NCBI GenBank assembly: GCA_052145115.1
Contig: JBKQPG010000070.1
Coordinates: 45,248-109,247 of the forward strand
Length of the DNA: 64,000 bases
DNA from: CAIVVT01 sp052145115
Lineage (GTDB): Bacteria; Acidobacteriota; Terriglobia; Bryobacterales; Bryobacteraceae
Direction: 5' to 3'
The notes beneath the pieces were generated by a model. It searched no databases and was not told the origin of the DNA. It saw only the letters and a program-made list of their open reading frames with translations. The translations under genes and the position numbers were made by a program. Of this stretch, positions 1 to 7,584 are shown one piece after another (the first letter of the stretch is position 1; each line of letters starts with the position of its first letter).

Positions 1-118
1 CGTTCTTTGAAAATCGAACAACTGGCGAATACCTGCCCGAAAGATAGCCTTCTAAATCTATGGATCTAAAAAGCAAAGTCGATATTTAGCTTTGTTCCTC
101 CAAAAACGTGTTTTTGCA
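1..118 (+). repeat. Intergenic repeat copy A (left end cut by window)
   Basis: This is the 3' part of a repeat that recurs at 235-411, 21108-21286 and 21372-21540. It opens with a boxA-like core, GTTCTTTGAAAA (2-13), followed by CGAA-type words and GAAAGATAG. It closes with the tail TTTAGCTTTGTTCCTC at 85-100. From the end of the core to the tail is 72 nt, the same as in copies B and D. The promoter-like head would lie left of the window. No reading frame is evident, and the function is unknown. Confidence 0.7.
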
Positions 119-120
119 TC

Positions 121-144
121 GTGGCACAGACATTCTTGTCTGCC
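121..144. repeat. Small REP-like palindrome
   Basis: CAGAC (127-131) and GTCTG (138-142) pair around the loop ATTCTT, with partly matching flanks. The core CAGACATTCTTGTCTG has the look of the short interspersed palindromes common in acidobacterial and planctomycete intergenic DNA (general knowledge, not checked). It lies between repeat copies A and B. Confidence 0.4.
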
Positions 145-234
145 GCGTGGCCATTCGTGCCGACGTTTGGTCCCCCCAGCCCGGTCCCCTCTTCAGCGCT
201 TGGTCCTTCCACCTGCCGGCGCCTCGGTCAAACC

Positions 235-411
235 AGCTTGACACCCGGGTCTAAGCTGGGTTGATAGCCCGCCTCTGCGGCCCGCCATCATTGCTCTTTG
301 AAAATTCGAATAAGGAGCGAATGTAGAATCGAAAGATAGGAACTAAGTCATTCATTCCAAAATATATAAATGGCAATTGGCTTTGTTCCGCATTTTTTGT
401 TTTTCGCGCCC
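235..411 (+). repeat. Intergenic repeat copy B, full length
   Basis: This is a full copy of the repeat. TTGACA is at 238-243, TGATAG at 262-267, the boxA-like TTGCTCTTTGAAAA at 291-304 and the tail ATTGGCTTTGTTCC at 376-389, followed by T-rich sequence. TTGACA-to-core is 53 nt and TTGACA-to-tail 138 nt, exactly as in copy D at 21372 although the sequences have diverged. The following gene on the plus strand is far away, because the next gene (ending at 529) is convergent. A non-coding transcript or a mobile intergenic element are both possible. Confidence 0.75.
238..267 (+). promoter_or_regulatory. Promoter-like hexamers in repeat copy B
   Basis: TTGACA (238-243) is a perfect -35 consensus. 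It is separated by 18 nt from TGATAG (262-267), a fair -10. The same arrangement, TTGACA-18 nt-TGGTAG, occurs in copy D. Transcription would run through the boxA-like core about 20 nt downstream. Promoter activity is inferred only. Confidence 0.45.
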
Positions 412-528
412 CGGCCCTTCGACACCCCTGCCGGGAACCTCTGCAGCGAGTGCGAGAGCGCAGCGCTCCGCCACACGCCTAAATTGCATGTAACTTATTG
501 TTAATAAATGACTTATTGACGGTCAGGC

Positions 529-3270
529 CTAAGCGCTCTGCCGCTGCACCAGGCGCGCGAACAGCCCTTCCTGCGTCATCAGCTCGTCGTAGCTGCCCTG
601 TTGCACCACGCGTCCGGCCTCGATGACGTAGATCCGGTCGGCCTGCCGGATCGTGCTCAGCCGGTGCGCCACCAGGATCCGCGTCACCTTGAGGCGGTTC
701 AGACTCGCGGTCACGATGGCCTGCGTGCGGTTGTCCAGCGCACTGGTGGCTTCGTCGAACACCACGATGCTCGGGTTGCGCACCAGCGCGCGGGCGATCA
801 GCAACCGTTGCCGTTGCCCGCCCGAGATGTTGCCCCCGCCTTCGGAGATCACCGTGTGCATGCCCATCGGCATGTTCTCGATGTCCTCCGCCAGGCCTGC
901 CGCCCGGGCCGCCTCCCAGGCCTGCTCCATGGTGCAAAAGCCGCCGCTGGCGATGTTCTCGAAGATCGAGCCCGACATGATCTTGCCGTCCTGCGTCACC
1001 ACGCCAATCTGCCGCCGCACCGCCGTGATGTCCAGACTCGACAACTCGTGGCCGTCGAGGTAGATCGCCCCCGACATCGGCGTCTCGAAGTGCAGCAGCA
1101 GGTTGAGGATGGTCGATTTGCCGCTGCCCGAGGGTCCTGTCAGTGCAATGCACTGCCCCGGCGTGGCGTGGATCGTCACGCCGTCCAGCGTCAGCGGCCC
1201 GTCGTGGCGGTAGCGGAAGGTGGCATGCTCGATATCGATCCGGCCATGCAGCCGGCCCACGCTCGACTTCGAGGTATCCACCTCGGGAGTCTCCTCGAGG
1301 ATTCCGCGCACTCGGTTCCACAGGTTGTACGCCACAACCATACCTGCCAGCACGTCGGAGGCCTGGGTCAGGCTCGTCAGGAAGAGGGTCTGCGCGGCGA
1401 TGAAAGCCAGGAACGTGCCCAGCGGCAGCGCCGCTCCGTCCGCGCCCCGCGCCGTCGGCACGCCGGGCCCCAGCATATACAGGAACGAGAAGGCCAGCGC
1501 CAGCACCGGCACGGTCAGGTTGACCAGCCGGATCTCGTCCTTCAACTCCTGCACCCGCAAGCTCAGCGTCTGCTTCCGGCTGTACTCCCGGGTCCAATGC
1601 GCGAACGCGCGCCGCTCGGCGCCCGCAACACGCAGCTTCGATACCGCGTTGATGAGCTGCAGCACCATCCCCGACAGGATCCCGTCCACCTCCTGCACCC
1701 GCGCCTGCAGCCGCGACAGCCGGCCCATTCGGATCGCCAGCCAGCCGATCACCACCAGGCCGCTGGCCAGCGCGATCGAGCCCAGCTTCAAGTCGTAATA
1801 GAACATCAGCACCAGGGTCACGAAGGAGGCCACGCCGGCGAACAGGGCGCGCAGCGCCTCAGTCGACAGAATCTGCTCCATGCGCGTCAGCGCGTAGGCC
1901 CGCGCGCTCAGATCCCCGGCCGTGTGGCGACGGAAAAACGCCGGGCGCAGCTTGAGCAGGTAATCCCACACCCCCGACTGCAACTCGGTGTAGAGCGCGC
2001 TCTGCACCCGCAGCGTCGCCAGCGACTGCGTCAGCAGGAACAGCATCGCCCCGACGGCCGAGGCGAGCATCGCCAGCGCCAGTTGCCACACCATGTTGCG
2101 GTCGGCGTCGGGGATCGCCTGATCGATCAGCACCGACGTGGCCTGGGGAGCCACCAGGCCGAGCGCCATGGCGAAGATGCCCGCCAGAACGATGGTCCGC
2201 AGATCGCGCCAGTTGTTCTCGAGCGCGAAGCGGATCAGCGCCATCGTGCGCCGGTCCCGCGGGAACGACCGGTACAGCACATAGCCTCGCGGCTCCAACG
2301 AGAAGGCGGTCTCCGCATCCACGCGCCGCCGGCTCCCGTCGGCCGGGTCGAACAGCTCATAGCGCGGTTCGCCAAACACACCCGGATGCGCCGGAAGCAG
2401 CGCTACGGGCTGGTTCCCCTCCTTGAGAAACCCCAGCAGTGGACCGTTCTCCTGCTCCCACCACGGGCCGCTGAGAACCACCATTCGGGTGCGGAATCCG
2501 GAGCGCTGCGCGATCGCCGATAAGTAGGAATGCCGGCTTCCATCGTCCACGGCCGGTCGTATGGTGATGCCCTGGACGCGTCCAATCGCCCGCAACGCCA
2601 CCAGCAGGCGCGAGCCCTCGAGTGCAATGTGTTCCCGCGCCCCGCTGGCCGTGGCATCGGCCAGATGCTCCAGGGCGCGCGTGGCTAGCGCCTCGTCCAC
2701 CCTCTGGCGTTCATCGAACCGGCGCCGGTCTGCCTGCTCCTGGTGCGCCGCCTTCTCGGACCACGCCTCGTAGAACGCCGGCGTCAGCCGGTCCAGCGCC
2801 TGCAGCGAGTTCTCTTCCGGCCAGGGTTGGAAATCCGGGCCGCCGGCGGGCTGTCCGGTCCCGGCCGCGCGGCCGAGATGCTCCAGCCAATGGGCAATCG
2901 CCAGCTCCAATTTCACATCCTGCGTCCGCGGCGGATAGGGCAGCGGCCGGATGCGGCTCTCCTCGAGCGATAGCGCCATGAGTTGCCAGTCGCCGGCGGG
3001 CGCGGGCATGGGCGGTATGATCTCGCCCGGCGCCACGCCGAACAGGAAGTGCCGCGCGCCCGTGACCGGCCTGTCGTCGCGCTCCCCGGCCGGCTCGCGA
3101 GGCGCCGTGCGGGTGACGTCGCCGCGCGCGGCCGCGCTCCGCGTCGCCGCAAAGATGCCCAGCCCGCCGGATTCCACCTTCCAGGCCGTGCCCGCATCGT
3201 CCAGCCACAACGGCTGGTTGTCCCACAACTGGATGCCCCCCGACGGGCCCTTCACCGGTAGGCCGCTCAC
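529..3270 (-). CDS. NHLP-family peptide export ABC transporter, permease/ATPase subunit
   Basis: This 913-residue protein has an unusually long N-terminal region (about 1-340) lacking an obvious peptidase triad. A six-helix ABC exporter membrane domain follows (about 350-640), then an ATPase domain with Walker A TGPSGSGKST (near 710), the signature SGGQRQR, Walker B IVVFDEATSALD and a terminal H-loop region (VAHRLSTI). This layout fits the second ABC subunit of NHLP (nitrile hydratase/Nif11-leader peptide) bacteriocin export systems, which pairs with a C39-peptidase ABC protein. It overlaps the upstream partner gene by 4 nt (3267-3270), so the two are translationally coupled. It is the last gene of a four-gene minus-strand operon. 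The substrate is unknown because no precursor gene lies in view. Confidence 0.88.
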   Translation of the reverse strand: MSGLPVKGPSGGIQLWDNQPLWLDDAGTAWKVESGGLGIFAATRSAAARGDVTRTAPREPAGERDDRPVTGARHFLFGVAPGEIIPPMPAPAGDWQLMALSLEESRIRPLPYPPRTQDVKLELAIAHWLEHLGRAAGTGQPAGGPDFQPWPEENSLQALDRLTPAFYEAWSEKAAHQEQADRRRFDERQRVDEALATRALEHLADATASGAREHIALEGSRLLVALRAIGRVQGITIRPAVDDGSRHSYLSAIAQRSGFRTRMVVLSGPWWEQENGPLLGFLKEGNQPVALLPAHPGVFGEPRYELFDPADGSRRRVDAETAFSLEPRGYVLYRSFPRDRRTMALIRFALENNWRDLRTIVLAGIFAMALGLVAPQATSVLIDQAIPDADRNMVWQLALAMLASAVGAMLFLLTQSLATLRVQSALYTELQSGVWDYLLKLRPAFFRRHTAGDLSARAYALTRMEQILSTEALRALFAGVASFVTLVLMFYYDLKLGSIALASGLVVIGWLAIRMGRLSRLQARVQEVDGILSGMVLQLINAVSKLRVAGAERRAFAHWTREYSRKQTLSLRVQELKDEIRLVNLTVPVLALAFSFLYMLGPGVPTARGADGAALPLGTFLAFIAAQTLFLTSLTQASDVLAGMVVAYNLWNRVRGILEETPEVDTSKSSVGRLHGRIDIEHATFRYRHDGPLTLDGVTIHATPGQCIALTGPSGSGKSTILNLLLHFETPMSGAIYLDGHELSSLDITAVRRQIGVVTQDGKIMSGSIFENIASGGFCTMEQAWEAARAAGLAEDIENMPMGMHTVISEGGGNISGGQRQRLLIARALVRNPSIVVFDEATSALDNRTQAIVTASLNRLKVTRILVAHRLSTIRQADRIYVIEAGRVVQQGSYDELMTQEGLFARLVQRQSA

Positions 3271-5471
3271 GCCGCGCTCTCCTCGCCCGCGGAGCTCGGA
3301 TCGTCGGCCAGCAGGCGCAGATAGTGGCCGCCCTCGCGGACCATCGCGGCGTGCGTGCCGCGCTGCACCACTTTGCCCTGTTCGAGGACGATGATTTCGT
3401 CGCAGTCGCGGATCGTGCTCAACCGGTGCGCCACAATCACGCAGCTACAGCCCCGCCGGCGGATGTTGCGGTCGATCAGCCGCTCGGTTTCGGAGTCCAG
3501 CGCGCTGGTGGCTTCGTCCATGATCAGCAGCGCCGGGTTGCAGGCCAGCGCGCGCGCGATCTCCAGCCGCTGCCGCTGGCCGCCGCTCAGGTTGGCCGCG
3601 CCCTCGAGCAGCGAACTCCGGAAGCCGTCGGGCATGGCGCGAATCACGTCGTCGACCAGCGCGTCCTCGCAGGCCTGCACGACGCTCTCTTCCGGCGTGG
3701 AAGCGTCCCACAGCGTCAGGTTGTCGCGCACCGACCCTCCGAACACCAGAATGTCCTGCTCCACCATGGCCAGCGAATGCGCCATCACCTCGCGCGGGAT
3801 CTCGCCGGCCGGCACGCCGTCGAACAGGATCTCGCCGCCATTGGGCGGGTACAGGCCCGCCACCAGTTTGGCGATGGTCGATTTGCCCGACCCGCTGCCG
3901 CCCACCAGAGCGATGCGCTGGCCCGGCTCCACGGTGAACGACAGCCCTTCGATCAGCGGCGGCACCACCGGGCTGTAGCCGAACGAGACGTCGCGAAACT
4001 CCAGCCGCCCCTGCAGCCGCACCGCCCCCAGCCGCGCGCGCTCATTCCACTCCGGCTCCTGCCCCACGGGGTTGCTGAGCACGTCGTCCAGGCGGTTGAG
4101 ATCGCCTTCCAGCACCTGCAGCGTCTCGCCCAGGCTCACCAGGCTGATCACCGGCAGCAGGAAGCTCGTCGTCAGGCTTTGGAATGCAACCAGCTGGCCG
4201 ATGCTCAGCTTCCCGCTCATCACCTCGAATCCCCCGAACACCAGGATGCACGCCGTCATCAGGCTCGTCAGGAACCCGGGCACCACGCCCAGCACGTTGT
4301 TGGTCTGGCCCAGCTCCGTCTGCGAAATGCCAAGGTTGGCGAAGTAGCCGGCCCAGCGCGCGAAGAAATCGGACTCCAGCCCCGACGCCTTGAGCGTGCG
4401 GATGCTCTGCAGTCCCGCGATGCCGAAGCCCACCGTCTTGCCCATGTTCGCGGCCAGCCGGTAGTTGCCCTCCACGCGCCGGCGTTCAATCCAGCGCAGC
4501 GTGGCGAAGTTCAGCCCCGCGAACGCCGCCGCCACCAGCGACAGCCGCACGTCGAACTGCATCATCACCGCCAGGTAGAAGATCATCATCAGGAGGTCGA
4601 TTCCCGTCGTCGCCAGGCGTCCCGAAAGCACCGCGGCCACGTTGTCGTTCAACGCGATGCGGCTGCTGATCTCGCCCGCGTAGCGCTGGGCGTAAAAGGC
4701 CGCCGGCAGATGGAATAGCTGCCACACGAAGCGCCCCGCCATCGAGACCGCCAGCTTGATCTGCATGAAGCGCAGCACCCGCAGCTCGATGCTGGTCAGA
4801 AACGCCTTCATGAGCGCCGCCATGATCATTCCCAGCACCAGCGGCCGCCCCCAGTCGCGGAAGCCCTGCACCAGCACCTTGTCCACGAAGGTCTGGGTCA
4901 GGGCCGGCGTCGCCAGGCCCGGCAGCACCAGCAGCAGCGCCGTGAAACCCGCGAACAGCAGCGGGCGCAGCGAGCCTTTCAAGCGCTCGCGAATGCTGGC
5001 CACCATACTCTTCTTGCGGCCGCCGGACTGGAACCCGGGCCCCGGCTCCATCACCATCGCCACGCCCGTGTAGGACTCGTCGAACTCCTCCAGATCCACG
5101 CTGCGCGGGCCGCTGCCCGGATCGTTCAGGTACACCCGGCCGTTGCGGTAGCCCTCGACCACCAGAAAGTGATTGAAGTTCCAGAAGACGATGTAGGGGT
5201 AGCGCAGTTCCTTCAGCCCCGCCAGGTCTTTCTTGAACGCCTTGGCCACCAGGCCGTAGTTGCGCCCCGCCTTGCACACGTTGGAGCATTTGGAGCCGTC
5301 GCGCGAAACCCCGCACTCGCGCCGCAGTACCGCCAACGGAACGATGCGCCGGTAATAGGCCAGGATGATGCCCAGCGCCGCGGCGCCGCATTCGACGGCC
5401 TCCATCTGCAGCACCAGCGGGGTGTGGACTCGCTTCGAAGGGAGCGGCGCCTCTTTCCTGCTCACTGCCAT
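3267..5471 (-). CDS. NHLP-family export ABC transporter with C39 peptidase domain
   Basis: This 734-residue exporter is predicted to cleave a double-glycine-type leader and move the peptide across the inner membrane. The N-terminal C39 peptidase shows the expected triad: Cys28 (MEAVECGAA), His101 (NFNHFLVVEG) and Asp117 (LNDPGSG). Six membrane helices occupy about 165-450. The ATPase domain has Walker A GGSGSGKST (near 527), signature LSGGQRQR and Walker B LLIMDEATSALD. It lies 42 nt downstream of the HlyD-like gene and overlaps the second ABC gene by 4 nt. An intact triad means it should be a working leader peptidase, unlike the following ABC subunit. Confidence 0.92.
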   Translation of the reverse strand: MAVSRKEAPLPSKRVHTPLVLQMEAVECGAAALGIILAYYRRIVPLAVLRRECGVSRDGSKCSNVCKAGRNYGLVAKAFKKDLAGLKELRYPYIVFWNFNHFLVVEGYRNGRVYLNDPGSGPRSVDLEEFDESYTGVAMVMEPGPGFQSGGRKKSMVASIRERLKGSLRPLLFAGFTALLLVLPGLATPALTQTFVDKVLVQGFRDWGRPLVLGMIMAALMKAFLTSIELRVLRFMQIKLAVSMAGRFVWQLFHLPAAFYAQRYAGEISSRIALNDNVAAVLSGRLATTGIDLLMMIFYLAVMMQFDVRLSLVAAAFAGLNFATLRWIERRRVEGNYRLAANMGKTVGFGIAGLQSIRTLKASGLESDFFARWAGYFANLGISQTELGQTNNVLGVVPGFLTSLMTACILVFGGFEVMSGKLSIGQLVAFQSLTTSFLLPVISLVSLGETLQVLEGDLNRLDDVLSNPVGQEPEWNERARLGAVRLQGRLEFRDVSFGYSPVVPPLIEGLSFTVEPGQRIALVGGSGSGKSTIAKLVAGLYPPNGGEILFDGVPAGEIPREVMAHSLAMVEQDILVFGGSVRDNLTLWDASTPEESVVQACEDALVDDVIRAMPDGFRSSLLEGAANLSGGQRQRLEIARALACNPALLIMDEATSALDSETERLIDRNIRRRGCSCVIVAHRLSTIRDCDEIIVLEQGKVVQRGTHAAMVREGGHYLRLLADDPSSAGEESAA

Positions 5472-5513
5472 GCCATTCCTCAGTAGTTCCCCGACGCTAG
5501 TAAATCCCCGACG

Positions 5514-6830
5514 TTAATAAATTCCGGATGACTCGCGCAGAATGGGCATCAGATACGTGATCGGCGCGCGCCCCTCGATCGTCACCCGGCTCAGGTGCGT
5601 CAGCCCCGACGACATCTTCAGGTTCGGCCCGCGCGACGACGACCAGCGGTAACCGCTGAAGGTCGCGGGGTCGGTCTCCAGCCGGGCCGTGACTTCGATA
5701 TACGCGCCGCTGCTCATCAGCGACTGGACGACGTCCGGATTCCCGATCACGCTCAGCGCCCCCTCGCGCGTCACCGGCAGCGGGGAGACCTTGGTCACCG
5801 TGCTCAGGATGCCGCCGAAGCGCTGGCGCTCCACCGTGTCGGGCGTCACCTGGATGCGCATACCCGGCTGGATCTTCTTGCCGTCGGCGATGGGGAAGTA
5901 GGAGATGCTGGTCAGCGTCGAGTCGGGATCCTCGATCTGCAGCGAGAGCACCGCCGTGCCGGGCGCCAGCACCTGGCCGGGCGTGGCCAGCACTTCCATC
6001 ACGCGTCCGGCGAACTCCGACCGGATATCCCCGTTTTGCCGCAGTTGAACCTCGTTGAGGGCTATGGTGTCGTTGATCTGCCCGACCTGGTTGTGGCGCG
6101 CCATGGTGGATTCGAGAGTCTCGCGGTCGAGCTGCGCTTCGCGCGTCGCGATCTGCCTGGTCTGCCCGTCGATCTCCGACAGCTTGGCCTTGTATTCCGC
6201 GATGCGGATGTCGTTGTCGCGGTATGCGAATTCCGCATCCGAGACATCGTGCGCGGCGCGTCCCAGCAGCCCCTGCTTCACCATTTCGTGCACCGCGGCG
6301 CGATGCTCCTCCAGCGGCTGGACCAGCGCCTGCGCGTTGGCCAGCGAAGCCTCCAGCGTGGAACGCTGCACCGCCAGCGAGCTGCGCTCGGCGGCGTCCT
6401 GCTGCAGTTGCAGTTGCAGCCGCTGCTGGTCCGACGCGGTCTTGACGTGGTCCTGCCCCGTCAGCGTCGCCACCGTCGCGCGGTCCTCTTCGATGCGCTT
6501 GCGGATCTCGGACTGGTCCAGCTTGCCGATGATCTGGCCCGTCTGCACCTCGTCGCCGGCGCGCACCGTCAGCGCCAGCAGCCGGCCGCCGCCCAGGGAT
6601 TGCACGCGCACCACGCGCCGCGGCTTCAGCAGCACCCCGCGGCCGGACACGACCGTCGGCACGCTCCCGGCGAAGGCCCAGAAAAGCGCCAGCCCGAACA
6701 GGACTCCGGTGACCAGCACCGGCATCCAGTCGCGCCGGTGCACCGCCGGCACCAGCCGCTCCAGATTGTCCGGTGAAGCGAAGCGCTCCAGCGCCTTGGC
6801 GCGGTAGAGGTTGGTGTTCCTGGAGGCCAT
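5514..6830 (-). CDS. HlyD-like membrane fusion protein of NHLP export system
   Basis: This 438-residue periplasmic adaptor has one N-terminal membrane helix (about 36-57, WMPVLVTGVLFGLALFWAF). It is followed by a lipoyl-like half-motif (SGRGVLLKPRRVVRVQS and GDEVQTGQIIGKLD), a long coiled-coil region rich in Gln, Ala and Glu (about 105-265), the second lipoyl half (SEFAGRVMEVLATPGQVLAPG) and a beta-barrel region. The family links an inner-membrane ABC exporter to the outer envelope. The position between the cyclic-nucleotide-fold gene (19 nt upstream) and the peptidase ABC gene is the usual NHLP order. No TolC-type outer-membrane protein is seen in the window. Confidence 0.88.
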   Translation of the reverse strand: MASRNTNLYRAKALERFASPDNLERLVPAVHRRDWMPVLVTGVLFGLALFWAFAGSVPTVVSGRGVLLKPRRVVRVQSLGGGRLLALTVRAGDEVQTGQIIGKLDQSEIRKRIEEDRATVATLTGQDHVKTASDQQRLQLQLQQDAAERSSLAVQRSTLEASLANAQALVQPLEEHRAAVHEMVKQGLLGRAAHDVSDAEFAYRDNDIRIAEYKAKLSEIDGQTRQIATREAQLDRETLESTMARHNQVGQINDTIALNEVQLRQNGDIRSEFAGRVMEVLATPGQVLAPGTAVLSLQIEDPDSTLTSISYFPIADGKKIQPGMRIQVTPDTVERQRFGGILSTVTKVSPLPVTREGALSVIGNPDVVQSLMSSGAYIEVTARLETDPATFSGYRWSSSRGPNLKMSSGLTHLSRVTIEGRAPITYLMPILRESSGIY

Positions 6831-6849
6831 TCCCGCTCGATTCTCCGTC

Positions 6850-7392
6850 TCAGACCGAACGCAGCTTCTTCTGAATCCACTCGAAGCGCGCCCCGGCCAA
6901 CGAGATCGCGTCCAGCGTATCCGGGTCGATCTCGTCCTTGTAAACCTTGTCCTGGTCCAGGGCTTCGGTGGAGCTGTAACCCAGGGTCGCCACCGTGCTG
7001 CGCAGCCGGTCGGCCAGAAACACCGCCAGCGCGCGGTAGAATCGCGACGCGAAGGCGGTGTCGCTGTTCAACTTGGCGCTGAGCCGCGCCCGCGGCACGG
7101 CCAGCACCGCCGAGCCCTCCAGCGCCTGCACCGAAGCCGAGGGCGGGTTGGAGTCGACAAACGACATCTCGCCGATCACCTCGCCGGACATCAACTGCGC
7201 CACTTCCCGCCCGCCCAGAGCCGAGACCGTCACTGAGAAGCGGCCGTCGATCACCAGGAACACCGAATCGATCGGCACTCCTTCGCTCACCAGCACGTGG
7301 CCCGGCGCCACTTCGCGCTTGGCCCCCATGGTGACCAGCCAGTCAATATCCGAATCGTTAAGGATTCCTAGAAACGTCAGCGCCTTGCGCAT
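6850..7392 (-). CDS. Cyclic nucleotide-binding-fold protein, first gene of NHLP operon
   Basis: This 180-residue protein consists mainly of a CAP-type nucleotide-binding beta-roll, with V(L)VSEGVPIDSVFLVIDG, GGREVAQLMSGEVIGEMSFVD and a Pro-rich SNPPSASVQA segment in place of a canonical phosphate cassette. There is no helix-turn-helix, so it is probably not a transcription factor. The C-terminal DALDQDKVYKDE-like helical tail follows the roll. I choose ATG at 7392 over the longer frame reaching 7497, because a good promoter (7442-7469) lies inside the longer version and AGGTGG precedes 7392. Cyclic-nucleotide-fold proteins recur in NHLP export loci. Whether this one binds a nucleotide is unknown. 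Confidence 0.75.
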   Translation of the reverse strand: MRKALTFLGILNDSDIDWLVTMGAKREVAPGHVLVSEGVPIDSVFLVIDGRFSVTVSALGGREVAQLMSGEVIGEMSFVDSNPPSASVQALEGSAVLAVPRARLSAKLNSDTAFASRFYRALAVFLADRLRSTVATLGYSSTEALDQDKVYKDEIDPDTLDAISLAGARFEWIQKKLRSV

Positions 7393-7441
7393 TGCCACCT
7401 GCTTGCACGGCCGATTCCCAAGAAATTCATGGAACCTTAAA

Positions 7442-7469
7442 ATTGTACACGGCAATTTGAAATCTGCAA
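7442..7469 (-). promoter_or_regulatory. Promoter of NHLP export operon
   Basis: On the minus strand, TTGCAG (7464-7469) and TACAAT (7442-7447) are separated by 16 nt, a near-consensus sigma-70 promoter in an AT-rich stretch of otherwise GC-rich DNA. The expected start near 7435 gives a leader of about 43 nt before ATG 7392. This settles the start of the first gene. Confidence 0.6.
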
Positions 7470-7584
7470 GCGCGAAGTTCGACCTGCGCCGCCGCACAGC
7501 GGCCTGGGGGTTCGATTGACGCGTGCTACGAGGCGCGCGGGCCGCTGCTCAGGCTTGCGGCCCCCTCCTGCGTTGGCGGCGGGT

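Noticed and set aside
235..411. Repeat copies as a CRISPR array or tRNA cluster
   Set aside because: Only two widely spaced pairs exist, with no regular short direct repeats, spacers, cas genes or tRNA cloverleaf pattern.
601..2523. Long plus-strand open frame opposite the ABC transporter gene
   Set aside because: It is antisense to a protein with clear exporter motifs, and its product is a low-complexity Arg/His/Gln-rich string without domains, typical of high-GC shadow frames.
3324..4718. Long plus-strand open frame opposite the peptidase ABC gene
   Set aside because: The minus strand has an intact C39 triad and ATPase motifs. The plus-strand product is His/Arg/Gln-rich without domains.
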